Positions 1 through 5,574 of a DNA stretch of 7,856 bases are shown here, piece by piece; position 1 is the stretch's first letter; every line of letters starts with the position of its first letter. The translations under genes were made by a program, and so were the position numbers. A model generated the notes under the pieces. That model ran no database searches. It worked only from the letters and a program-made list of their open reading frames with translations, and was not told the DNA's origin. Source of the stretch: an uncultured Oscillospiraceae bacterium. GTDB lineage: Bacteria; Bacillota; Clostridia; Oscillospirales; Acutalibacteraceae. The DNA lies in assembly GCA_900555545.1 (NCBI GenBank), contig USLQ01000035.1, positions 1 through 7,856 of the forward strand. Direction: 5' to 3'.

Positions 1-1
1 G

Positions 2-358
2 GCAAGTGGTGTCGGCTTCTCGGCCTTTGCCTCCCTTGTGTGGGAAGTGCTTGAATTCATCTTTGACTCTGTTACACTGGGGGATAGTCAGCACTGGCGC
101 GTCAATCCGGATCCGGGGTTTGAACTGTTCAAAACAGTAACAGACCCGGAAATGATCGACTTTTTCCATGTGGATGCCGGCCGGTATGCGTTGCTGGACA
201 CCATGACGGATATTATCTGCGGCCTTGTGGGGGCGGCGATCGGATTTGTGATCATTCTGTGCTGGCTGCGGCGGCAAGATCAGGCTGGTGCTTTGCAGCA
301 TCAGTTGGTGGAGCCGGAGCATGAGACCGGGATAGTCGATCTCGATCATGTGGAATAA
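2..358 (+). CDS. C-terminal part of a multi-pass membrane protein (DUF2238/YjdF-like), 5' end outside window
   Basis: The reading frame is open from the first bases of the window and ends at TAA 356-358, so 118 residues of the C-terminus are visible. Two motifs stand out. A W-E-V-x-E-F-x-x-D stretch lies near visible residues 14-22, and L-L-D-T-M-T-D is followed by a hydrophobic helix (about visible residues 62-88) that ends in W-L-R-R. Paired WE-x-x-EF-x-x-D and D-T-x-x-D motifs inside membrane helices are familiar from small Firmicute integral membrane proteins of the DUF2238/YjdF type; that assignment is from memory and tentative. After the last helix comes a short acidic, His-containing tail, probably cytoplasmic. 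Function is unknown. An internal GTG at 38 is possible but the coding frame clearly continues upstream. The next gene starts 50 bases downstream on the same strand. Confidence 0.7.
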   Translation, partial: ASGVGFSAFASLVWEVLEFIFDSVTLGDSQHWRVNPDPGFELFKTVTDPEMIDFFHVDAGRYALLDTMTDIICGLVGAAIGFVIILCWLRRQDQAGALQHQLVEPEHETGIVDLDHVE

Positions 359-376
359 GAAGCGTATTAATTTTTA

Positions 377-382
377 TATAAT
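377..382 (+). promoter_or_regulatory. Possible -10 element of the HTH regulator gene
   Basis: A perfect TATAAT lies in an AT-rich stretch between the membrane protein stop and the regulator start, about 27 bases before the ATG at 409. I see no convincing -35 hexamer 16-19 bases upstream and no TGn extension. It may be a chance match in AT-rich sequence, and the regulator could instead be transcribed with the upstream gene. Confidence 0.3.
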
Positions 383-408
383 GATACTGATGGGAGATGT
401 GAATCAAC

Positions 409-888
409 ATGGAGACAATGGGAACCAAGTTCAAAACACTCAGGAATATGTATGGCCTGTCCCAAAAGGAGGTTGCTGATTTTCTGGGGATCGATCGCTC
501 CGCCTACTGCTGTTACGAGATCAACCGGGCAAAGCCGGATGTCTATAACCTGGCGCGGTTGGCAAAGCTGTTTAATGTTTCCACAGATTATCTGCTTGGC
601 CTTGCGGAAGAAAACGAGAAGGATCAACTGCAAGTGGCCTCCGACCGGATCGAATATCAGGCGGATGTTCCGGAAAAAAATGCCTCTGTGGTCAACGAGA
701 ATTTCCTCACAATCAGCTCGGATGAGCGCGCCCTGATCCTGTATTATCGCCTATTGCCGGATCGCAAGAGCGTTCTGGAGGATATGCGTCTCAAATGTGT
801 CGACTATGTGATCGATGACGACAGCGGCTTCCTGAATGGGTTGATCACTGCACAGACCAAGAAAAACCGCACCAATTCCGGTAAGTAA
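409..888 (+). CDS. XRE-family helix-turn-helix transcriptional regulator
   Basis: A 159-residue soluble protein with an N-terminal Cro/C1-type HTH domain at about residues 6-65. The pattern L-R-x-x-x-G-L-S-Q-x-E-V-A-x-x-L-G-I, then Y-E-x-N-R-A-K-P-D and L-A-x-L-F-N-V-S-T-D-Y-L-L-G is the classic family signature. The C-terminal half (about 70-159) has no recognisable enzymatic domain. It contains an S-S-D-E-R-A-L-I-L-Y-Y-R-L-L stretch like the short helical tails of many Firmicute XRE regulators, probably used for dimerisation. A GGGAG at 392-396 precedes ATG 409 by 12 bases; an alternative ATG at 418 has GGAG only 3 bases upstream, so 409 is preferred. The gene is monocistronic downstream, with a strong terminator 20 bases after the stop. 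Its target is not evident; the inverted repeat at 1002-1027 is one candidate but this is speculation. Confidence 0.93.
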   Translation: METMGTKFKTLRNMYGLSQKEVADFLGIDRSAYCCYEINRAKPDVYNLARLAKLFNVSTDYLLGLAEENEKDQLQVASDRIEYQADVPEKNASVVNENFLTISSDERALILYYRLLPDRKSVLEDMRLKCVDYVIDDDSGFLNGLITAQTKKNRTNSGK

Positions 889-907
889 TCCTACATCCTA
901 TCGATAC

Positions 908-939
908 AAAAAAGAAGGCTGCCCGCAGCCTTCTTTTTT
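908..939 (+). terminator. Rho-independent terminator after the HTH regulator gene
   Basis: A near-perfect hairpin: arm GAAGGCTGC (914-922), two central bases, complementary arm GCAGCCTTC (925-933), flanked by six A upstream and six T downstream (934-939). The A/T flanks make it potentially bidirectional, but no gene reads into it from the right. It insulates the nrd operon promoters from upstream transcription. Confidence 0.92.
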
Positions 940-987
940 GTTGCCGGTTACAGGTATGGCAGAGTTGCCAAAGTTTGACCGCTTTTT

Positions 988-1016
988 TTGACACACACCT
1001 CGAAAATGCCTGTAAT
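988..1016 (+). promoter_or_regulatory. Distal nrd promoter candidate (P1)
   Basis: A consensus -35 TTGACA at 988-993 is followed, after exactly 17 bases, by TGTAAT at 1011-1016 (five of six matches to TATAAT). It would start transcription near 1023 and give a leader of about 120 bases before nrdD. Its -10 lies in the central loop of the inverted repeat at 1002-1027, so a protein bound to that dyad would block it. The promoter geometry is visible in the sequence; its use is inferred. Confidence 0.5.
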
Positions 1017-1027
1017 AAGGCATTTTC
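1002..1027. repeat. Inverted repeat, operator or terminator candidate upstream of nrdD
   Basis: A perfect 9-bp inverted repeat, GAAAATGCC (1002-1010) and GGCATTTTC (1019-1027), is separated by 8 bases holding the P1 -10 hexamer. It is followed by ATGTTTTT. Two readings are possible. It may be an operator for a dimeric repressor covering P1, or it may act as a weak intrinsic terminator hairpin for transcripts entering from upstream. Overlap with a good -10 favours the operator reading, but the T-run leaves the second open. Confidence 0.5.
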
Positions 1028-1063
1028 ATGTTTTTGGCCGTTAGATGAAGCGCGGAATCTCTA

Positions 1064-1092
1064 TTGACTTATAACAAGATATGCACTATAAT
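1064..1092 (+). promoter_or_regulatory. Proximal nrd promoter (P2)
   Basis: TTGACT at 1064-1069, a 17-base spacer, and a perfect TATAAT at 1087-1092 form a near-consensus sigma-A promoter. Transcription would begin around 1099, about 45 bases before nrdD. The -10 hexamer is embedded in the first NrdR-like box and the second box lies just downstream of the expected start, a layout suited to repression. Confidence 0.75.
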
Positions 1093-1129
1093 AGCTAATA
1101 CACGCAAAGAGTGACACAACATATAGTGG
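1083..1129 (+). promoter_or_regulatory. Tandem NrdR-box-like operator
   Basis: NrdR boxes are 16-bp near-palindromes resembling ACACTATATATAGTGT, normally paired with centres about 31-32 bp apart. The downstream site at 1114-1129 matches this pattern at 13 of 16 positions. The upstream site at 1083-1098 begins exactly 31 bases earlier. Its left half (positions 2-8) matches perfectly, while its right half is degenerate, giving 8 of 16. It also contains the P2 -10. NrdR is the ATP/dATP-sensing zinc-finger and ATP-cone repressor of RNR operons. Its gene is not in this window, so the assignment rests on motif, spacing and gene context. Confidence 0.7.
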
Positions 1130-1144
1130 GGGGACTGGAAGAAA

Positions 1145-3460
1145 ATGATTGAAAAAATCATTAAACGAGACGGCCGTACCGTGCCGTTTGCAATCGAAAA
1201 AATTGCGGATGCTATCTATAAGGCGGCGCAAGCGACGGGTGGGCGCGATTACTCCGTCTCCATGGACCTGGCGCAAAAGGTCGTCGCTGAGATTGAGAAA
1301 GCGAAAATTCAAACCCCCAGCGTAGAGCAGATCCAGGACATGGTCGAGCACGTCCTGATTGAGAACGGCCACGCCCGCACGGCCAAGGAGTTTATTCTGT
1401 ACCGGGCGGAGCGTAGCCGCGTGCGCGAGATGAACACCCGCCTGATGAAGGTCTATCAGGGCCTCACCTTTGTGGATGCGAAGGAGAACGATATTAAGCG
1501 CGAGAATGCCAATATCGATGGCGATACCGCGATGGGTACAATGCTCAAATATGGTTCGGAGGGCGCTAAGCAGTTCAACGAGCTGTTTGTCCTCAATCCT
1601 GAGCACGCGCGCGCCCATCGAGAAGGCGATATCCATATCCACGATTTGGACTTCATGACATTGACTACCACGTGCTGTCAGATTGATATTATCAAGCTTT
1701 TTGACGGCGGATTTTCTACTGGCCACGGCTTTCTGCGTGAGCCGAATGACATCACCAGTTATTCGGCCCTTGCCTGTATTGCCATCCAGTCCAATCAGAA
1801 TGATCAGCACGGCGGTCAGAGCATTCCGAATTTTGACTATGGTATGGCCAAAGGTGTTCAGAAGACATACCGGAAGCTCTACCGGCGCAATCTGGCCAAG
1901 GCGCTGGAGCTGTGCTGCGATCTGGAGAATGCGAATGACGTTGCCAAGCGTATGATGGCGGAGATTGAGCAGGACGCCGGGGTGTTCCCAATCCTCGCCA
2001 ATGATAACGGCTATCAGGAGCGGGAGGCACGGGCGCTCGAAAAGCTGGGCCTGACAGCAGAGCAGATCCAGAAATGCCAGTCTTTTGCGCTCAAGCGCGC
2101 CAATATTGAAACGGACTCTACTACCTATCAGGCCATGGAGGCGCTCGTCCACAACTTGAATACCATGCATTCCCGCGCAGGCGCACAGATTCCATTCAGC
2201 TCGATCAACTATGGCACGGATACCTCCCCGGAGGGGCGTATGGTCATTAAAAATGTGCTGCTCGCCACGGAGGCGGGGCTGGGCAATGGGGAAACGCCAA
2301 TCTTCCCGATCCATATTTTCAAGGTCAAGGAGGGTGTCAATTACAACCCAGGCGATCCAAACTATGATCTGTTCAAGCTGTCTTTCCGCGTATCAGCTAA
2401 GCGTCTGTTCCCGAATTACTCATTCATGGATGCTCCCTTTAACAAGCAGTATTATAAGGAGGGCGATCCAAACACGGAGGTGGCCTATATGGGCTGCCGC
2501 ACCCGTGTAATCGGAAATGTGTACGACCCCTCCCGCGAGGTTACGGGAGGACGTGGTAATTTGAGCTTTACCTCCGTGAACCTGCCGCGCCTGGCGATTA
2601 AGGCGCATGGCAATATCGATATGTTCTTTGAGGATCTGGACCGCAAGATTGACTTGGTCATCAATCAGCTCCTTGAACGTTTTGAGATCCAGGCCAAACG
2701 CCGCGTGCGCAATTACCCGTTCCTGATGGGGCAGGGGATCTGGCTTGACTCCGACAAGCTCGATATCGATGACGAGGTGCGTGAGGTGCTCAAGCACGGC
2801 ACACTGACGCTTGGATTTATCGGCCTGGCGGAGACGCTCAAATCCCTGATCGGCGTCCATCATGGCGAGAGTGTGGAGGCGCAGAACTTGGGGCTTGAGA
2901 TCATCGGCCACATGCGTAAGCGGATGGATCAGGCTACGGATAAGTATCATATGAACTTCTCCCTGATTGCCACGCCGGCGGAGGGCCTCTCCGGCCGATT
3001 TGTGCGCATGGATCGTGAGCGCTACGGGACGATCCCCGGCGTGACAGATCGTCCCTACTACACGAACTCTTTCCACATCCCGGTCTATTTCCCGATCTCC
3101 GCATTTGATAAAATTCGCCTGGAGGCGCCATATCACGCACTGACCAACGGCGGCCATATTTCCTATGTGGAGATGGATGGCGATCCCCTCCAGAATCTGG
3201 AGGCGTTTGAGGCGATCATCCGCTGTATGAAGGAGAATGGGGTGGGGTACGGTTCGGTCAACCACCCGGTGGACCGTGATCCGGTCTGTGGCTATACGGG
3301 CGTAATCGGCGATACGTGCCCGCGCTGCGGCCGTCACGACGGCGAGGGTGTAGATCCCGAGGTGCTTAAAAAGCTCAAGGGGTATAGCAAATTTGTCCGC
3401 CCTGCCTACGATGCGAATGAACTGGAGGAGCCGGATACGCTCCCCAATCCAATCAAATAA
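1145..3460 (+). CDS. nrdD: Anaerobic (class III) ribonucleoside-triphosphate reductase, catalytic chain lacking a canonical glycyl-radical loop
   Basis: This 771-residue cytoplasmic enzyme reduces ribonucleoside triphosphates to dNTPs under anoxic conditions. Residues about 2-95 are an ATP-cone (I-I-K-R-D-G-R, F-x-x-x-K-I-A-D-A-I), the allosteric nucleotide sensor. The catalytic barrel follows, with H-R-E-G-D-I-H-I-H-D-L-D-F, a C177-C178 pair in the T-T-C-C-Q-I-D segment, and M-G-C451-R-T, whose cysteine fits the thiyl-radical residue. The C-terminus has a zinc-ribbon-like segment with C715, C725 and C728; the position where a fourth Cys is expected is D712. The chain then ends without the R-x-x-G-Y glycyl-radical motif; the only weak resemblance is K-G746-Y-S. 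The canonical motif is on the next gene. A G-rich stretch at 1128-1134 serves as Shine-Dalgarno for ATG 1145. It is first in an operon with the radical domain and nrdG, and is probably NrdR-controlled. Confidence 0.96.
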   Translation: MIEKIIKRDGRTVPFAIEKIADAIYKAAQATGGRDYSVSMDLAQKVVAEIEKAKIQTPSVEQIQDMVEHVLIENGHARTAKEFILYRAERSRVREMNTRLMKVYQGLTFVDAKENDIKRENANIDGDTAMGTMLKYGSEGAKQFNELFVLNPEHARAHREGDIHIHDLDFMTLTTTCCQIDIIKLFDGGFSTGHGFLREPNDITSYSALACIAIQSNQNDQHGGQSIPNFDYGMAKGVQKTYRKLYRRNLAKALELCCDLENANDVAKRMMAEIEQDAGVFPILANDNGYQEREARALEKLGLTAEQIQKCQSFALKRANIETDSTTYQAMEALVHNLNTMHSRAGAQIPFSSINYGTDTSPEGRMVIKNVLLATEAGLGNGETPIFPIHIFKVKEGVNYNPGDPNYDLFKLSFRVSAKRLFPNYSFMDAPFNKQYYKEGDPNTEVAYMGCRTRVIGNVYDPSREVTGGRGNLSFTSVNLPRLAIKAHGNIDMFFEDLDRKIDLVINQLLERFEIQAKRRVRNYPFLMGQGIWLDSDKLDIDDEVREVLKHGTLTLGFIGLAETLKSLIGVHHGESVEAQNLGLEIIGHMRKRMDQATDKYHMNFSLIATPAEGLSGRFVRMDRERYGTIPGVTDRPYYTNSFHIPVYFPISAFDKIRLEAPYHALTNGGHISYVEMDGDPLQNLEAFEAIIRCMKENGVGYGSVNHPVDRDPVCGYTGVIGDTCPRCGRHDGEGVDPEVLKKLKGYSKFVRPAYDANELEEPDTLPNPIK

Positions 3461-3479
3461 ATTTTATTCATGTTTTGTC

Positions 3480-3486
3480 AGGAGGT
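3480..3486 (+). promoter_or_regulatory. Strong ribosome binding site of the 58-residue glycyl-radical chain
   Basis: AGGAGGT, a near-perfect anti-16S match, lies 7 bases before ATG 3494 and after the nrdD stop. Its presence shows the small chain is independently initiated rather than a readthrough or frameshift product. Confidence 0.9.
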
Positions 3487-3493
3487 ATGACTT

Positions 3494-3670
3494 ATGGCAG
3501 AAGAGAAAAAGTTAGTCGGAGAAGGCGTTAAGTTTGAGCGCATCCGCAGGATTACCGGTTACCTGGTCGGCACACTTGACCGCTTTAACGACGCCAAGCG
3601 CGCCGAGGTGGAGGATCGTGTCAAGCATTCCCTCGGCACCGGCAAGGGCGAGCTCGAGAAAGTCGGTTGA
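3494..3670 (+). CDS. Free-standing NrdD glycyl-radical domain (split class III RNR)
   Basis: A 58-residue gene starts at ATG 3494 and ends at TGA 3668-3670. Residues 14-47 read like the extreme C-terminus of a normal NrdD: F-E-R-I-R-R-I-T-G22-Y-L, then R-F-N-D-A-K-R-A-E-V and D-R-V-K-H. E. coli NrdD ends with R-V-C-G-Y-L, F-N-A-G-K-x-E-E-V and R-R-V-K-H, its glycine being the radical site; G22 is therefore the predicted radical residue. Residues 1-12 are a charged extension not typical of NrdD. It lies 33 bases after nrdD and shares a TTGA stop/start overlap with nrdG, so the three are probably co-translated in one mRNA. The predicted role is to dock on NrdD, be activated by NrdG, and supply the radical. 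Homology is clear; that it works as a separate subunit is inferred. Confidence 0.93.
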   Translation: MAEEKKLVGEGVKFERIRRITGYLVGTLDRFNDAKRAEVEDRVKHSLGTGKGELEKVG

Positions 3671-4185
3671 TCTCAGTGGGCGAGAAGCTGAGGCTTGCGG
3701 GTGTCATCCGTGAGTCCGTTGTAGACGGCCCGGGATGGCGTTTTGTCGTGTTTGTACAGGGGTGCCCCCACCACTGCCCGGGGTGCCAGAACCCTCAAAC
3801 GCACGATTTTGAGGGGGGCTACGAGGGCGACATTGACACGCTGTTTGCGGAGTTTTGTAAAAATCCGATCCTTGCCGGGATGACGATGAGCGGTGGTGAA
3901 CCATTCAGCCAGGCAAAGCCTCTGGCTGCTCTCGCACACAAGGTGCACGAAGCGGGAAAAAATGTTGTCACTTTTTCCGGATGGACGTATGAGCAGCTTG
4001 TGGATGGTTCCTCGGAGCAGAACGGCTGGATGGATCTGTTGCGCGAGACGGACTATTTAATTGATGGGCGGTTTGTATTGGAAAAGAAGAGTCTGGAGGT
4101 CAAATTCCGTGGCTCCACAAATCAACGGATTATTGATGTGAAACGTTCGCTCGCAGCGAAAACTGCTGTGGAGACAGCGTTATAA
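3667..4185 (+). CDS. nrdG: Anaerobic ribonucleotide reductase activating protein (radical SAM activase)
   Basis: This 172-residue radical-SAM enzyme uses a [4Fe-4S] cluster and S-adenosylmethionine to generate the glycyl radical of class III RNR. The cluster motif is G-C33-P-H-H-C37-P-G-C40 (C-x3-C-x2-C), and the SAM-binding M-S-G-G-E-P lies at 74-79. V-D-G-P-G-W-R-F upstream and D-Y-L-I-D-G-R-F near residue 135 are typical of the family, as is the length. The start is TTG 3667, overlapping the preceding TGA as TTGA. The upstream Shine-Dalgarno is weak (GAGAAAG, 3656-3662), pointing to translational coupling to the radical-domain gene; GTG 3676 is a poorer alternative. Its substrate glycine here should be G22 of the 58-residue protein, not a residue of the large chain. 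It is the last gene of the operon. Confidence 0.96.
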   Translation: MISVGEKLRLAGVIRESVVDGPGWRFVVFVQGCPHHCPGCQNPQTHDFEGGYEGDIDTLFAEFCKNPILAGMTMSGGEPFSQAKPLAALAHKVHEAGKNVVTFSGWTYEQLVDGSSEQNGWMDLLRETDYLIDGRFVLEKKSLEVKFRGSTNQRIIDVKRSLAAKTAVETAL

Positions 4186-4197
4186 TCGGCGTAATTC

Positions 4198-4236
4198 AAG
4201 AGCCGTACTGGTTGATCATGCCAGTACGGCTCTTTA
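4198..4236 (+). terminator. Terminator of the nrd operon
   Basis: A perfect 14-bp stem (4198-4211 with 4221-4234) encloses a 9-base loop 13 bases after the nrdG stop. The trailing T-run is short (CTCTTTATCC), but the stem is long and GC-rich in its middle. The convergent anti-sigma gene ends 62 bases further on, so the hairpin may also limit transcription from the other side, though no T-run follows it on that strand. The rest of the 112-base interval shows nothing else I can support. Confidence 0.85.
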
Positions 4237-4297
4237 TCCTTGTAAGAGATATGGTTGCCCGATTTTCTTTTTGTAATTGGGGAAAACTGCGGATTTT

Positions 4298-4942
4298 TCA
4301 CGCTGCCCGGCGCACAAACAGGAGAAACCCGATCCCACACAGAAGCGTGGCGGCCACCCCCACGTAAAACCCCGGTAGGGCGAACTGAAAACTATCCGCC
4401 AGGCTGATGCCGGAAAATTGCGGCACATCATAGCTGAACATTCCAATGGTAATCCCCACGGTGCTGCCCTGTGGGATGGTTAGGAATTCGAGTGATTCCG
4501 CCGCGATCAGCAGGGACCATCCAATGCCCCCGCATAATAGGCGTGCGGAACGCCTTTGAAAATTATACCAGATTCCGAACAGCAGGAGCGCCAGCCCGGT
4601 CAGGGCGGACGGATGGTGGAGGAGAACGCCCCCGCTGATTTCAGCCACGCCGCCGTACCCGAACCAGGGGAGGAGCGTGGTCAACATCGTTATGACCACC
4701 ATGCAGAACAGAATGATCTGTGTGGTGCGGTAGCGGCGTATTTTAAGGGCAAAGTCCCGATCTCGTGTTATAGGCGGACCGTTGGGGGATGGGATGCCGG
4801 ATTCATCCATCTGTTCGTAAAAGGAGCGGCAGTGTGCACATACTGCAAGGTGTTCCGATACGATCTGTTCCGATTTGGGACTGAGCGCGTGATCGCGATA
4901 GAGCACGGCAATGTCGCGGATCAAATCACATTCATATTTCAT
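4298..4942 (-). CDS. Membrane anti-sigma factor with zf-HC2 (ZAS) domain
   Basis: A 214-residue protein whose N-terminus is a zinc-binding anti-sigma domain: C5-D-L-I-R-D, then L-S-x-x-S-E and H31-x3-C35-x2-C38, the zf-HC2 signature. Such domains bind ECF sigma factors and hold them inactive. A short polar linker is followed by about four hydrophobic segments (near residues 75-93, 112-127, 135-152 and 188-209), so it is an integral membrane protein sensing an unknown signal. ATG 4942 is preferred over ATG 4948 because AGGAGG (4952-4957) then has a 9-base spacer instead of 3, and because family members usually begin close to the first cysteine. It overlaps the end of the upstream sigma gene by 11 bases, the usual arrangement of a sigma and its cognate antagonist. 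Confidence 0.88.
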   Translation of the reverse strand: MKYECDLIRDIAVLYRDHALSPKSEQIVSEHLAVCAHCRSFYEQMDESGIPSPNGPPITRDRDFALKIRRYRTTQIILFCMVVITMLTTLLPWFGYGGVAEISGGVLLHHPSALTGLALLLFGIWYNFQRRSARLLCGGIGWSLLIAAESLEFLTIPQGSTVGITIGMFSYDVPQFSGISLADSFQFALPGFYVGVAATLLCGIGFLLFVRRAA

Positions 4943-5438
4943 ATCCATATGCCTCCTTTAACTGTGTGCGGAGCAGTTGCTTTCCCCGATAGAAGAGAAC
5001 TTTGGCGGAACTCTCGGAAATCGACAGCAGTGCGGCGATCTGCGAGTAGGGCAGGTTGGAATAAACACGGTAGAGGATCACGTCGCGCATGGCGGGCTGC
5101 ATGGAATCAATGAGCCTTCGCGCCCTTGTGAGCGCTTCCGCATCTTCCAGCCCTTCCGACAGGGGAGAATATTCGCTGTGTGGTTCTGCCTTTAATTCAT
5201 GGAGTGAAAGATTGTTTCGTTTCTTGCGCAGCGTCTGGTAAAAAGAATTTTTAGCAATTTGGATCAGCCAGGTTTTAAATTGACACTGTCCCCGGAAATC
5301 AGGCAGTGCAAGATAGGCGCGGTAAAACGTCTCCTGCGTCAGTTCCTCGGCGAGCACGGTGTCATAACCGCTCAGTTTCATCAGGAACCGGTATACGTCT
5401 GTATAATGGGTTTGGAATAATTCCTCAAATGACTCCAC
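4932..5438 (-). CDS. ECF-type RNA polymerase sigma factor
   Basis: A 168-residue sigma-70 family protein consisting only of regions 2 and 4. Region 2 (about 8-74) includes A-E-E-L-T-Q-E-T-F-Y-R-A-Y, the core-binding and -10 recognition part, and F-K-T-W-L-I-Q-I-A-K-N. Region 4 (about 112-162) includes L-P-Y-S-Q-I-A-A-L-L-S-I-S-E-S-S-A-K-V-L-F-Y-R-G, the HTH that reads -35 elements. The length is normal for the family. The start is GTG 5438, preceded by AGGAGG about 8 bases upstream; an ATG at 5460 is out of frame. The next gene is a zf-HC2 membrane anti-sigma with overlapping ends, so release from the membrane partner is the likely activation route. The regulon and stimulus are not visible here. 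Confidence 0.95.
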   Translation of the reverse strand: MESFEELFQTHYTDVYRFLMKLSGYDTVLAEELTQETFYRAYLALPDFRGQCQFKTWLIQIAKNSFYQTLRKKRNNLSLHELKAEPHSEYSPLSEGLEDAEALTRARRLIDSMQPAMRDVILYRVYSNLPYSQIAALLSISESSAKVLFYRGKQLLRTQLKEAYGYEI

Positions 5439-5468
5439 AGCGCCGCCTCCTCTCCGCCATCCATATCA

Positions 5469-5497
5469 TTAGTTGCGCACAGGGCGGTAAAGTTACA
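5469..5497 (-). promoter_or_regulatory. Candidate autoregulatory ECF-type promoter of the sigma operon
   Basis: On the minus strand TGTAAC followed by TTT (complement of 5489-5497) lies 16 bases upstream of CAACTAA (complement of 5469-5475). The start of transcription would be near 5460, about 22 bases before GTG 5438. A T-G-x-A-A-C-type -35 is common for ECF sigma factors, which often transcribe their own operon. No good TTGACA/TATAAT pair is seen in this interval. The -10 is the weaker half. Confidence 0.4.
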
Positions 5498-5515
5498 GAA
5501 GATTTGCACCAAAGG

Positions 5516-5553
5516 CAAAAAATCCGCCGCACCATGATTTTGGTGCGGCGGAT
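5516..5553 (-). terminator. Terminator of the gap gene
   Basis: A perfect 13-bp GC-rich stem (5522-5534 with 5541-5553) has a 6-base loop. On the minus strand it is followed by a run of six T (complement of 5516-5521). It lies 22 bases downstream of the GAPDH stop and just upstream of the sigma operon promoter candidate, separating the two units. Confidence 0.92.
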
Positions 5554-5574
5554 GATGTTTGGTGAGATGTTACA

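Noticed and set aside
1061..2314. Long antisense open frame of 417 codons opposite nrdD
   Set aside because: It is a shadow of the nrdD coding sequence: its composition follows from nrdD codon use, it shows no recognisable domain or ribosome binding site, and nrdD is unmistakable.
2420..3337. Antisense open frame of 305 codons opposite the 3' half of nrdD
   Set aside because: Same reason: no domain and a His/Arg/Asp-rich composition typical of an antisense shadow of a GC-rich gene.
3383..3391. K-G-Y at NrdD residues 745-747 as the functional glycyl-radical site
   Set aside because: It lacks the R-[IV]-x-G-Y-L context and the conserved tail, both of which are present on the adjacent small ORF. 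It is kept only as a possible relic.
3488..3490. TGA between the two NrdD parts read as a selenocysteine or readthrough codon
   Set aside because: A TAA lies 30 bases before it in the same frame, and the downstream ATG has its own strong Shine-Dalgarno, so readthrough is not needed.
4556..5113. Plus-strand open frame of 185 codons across the sigma/anti-sigma junction
   Set aside because: Both minus-strand genes carry clear family motifs and good ribosome binding sites; the plus-strand frame has neither.
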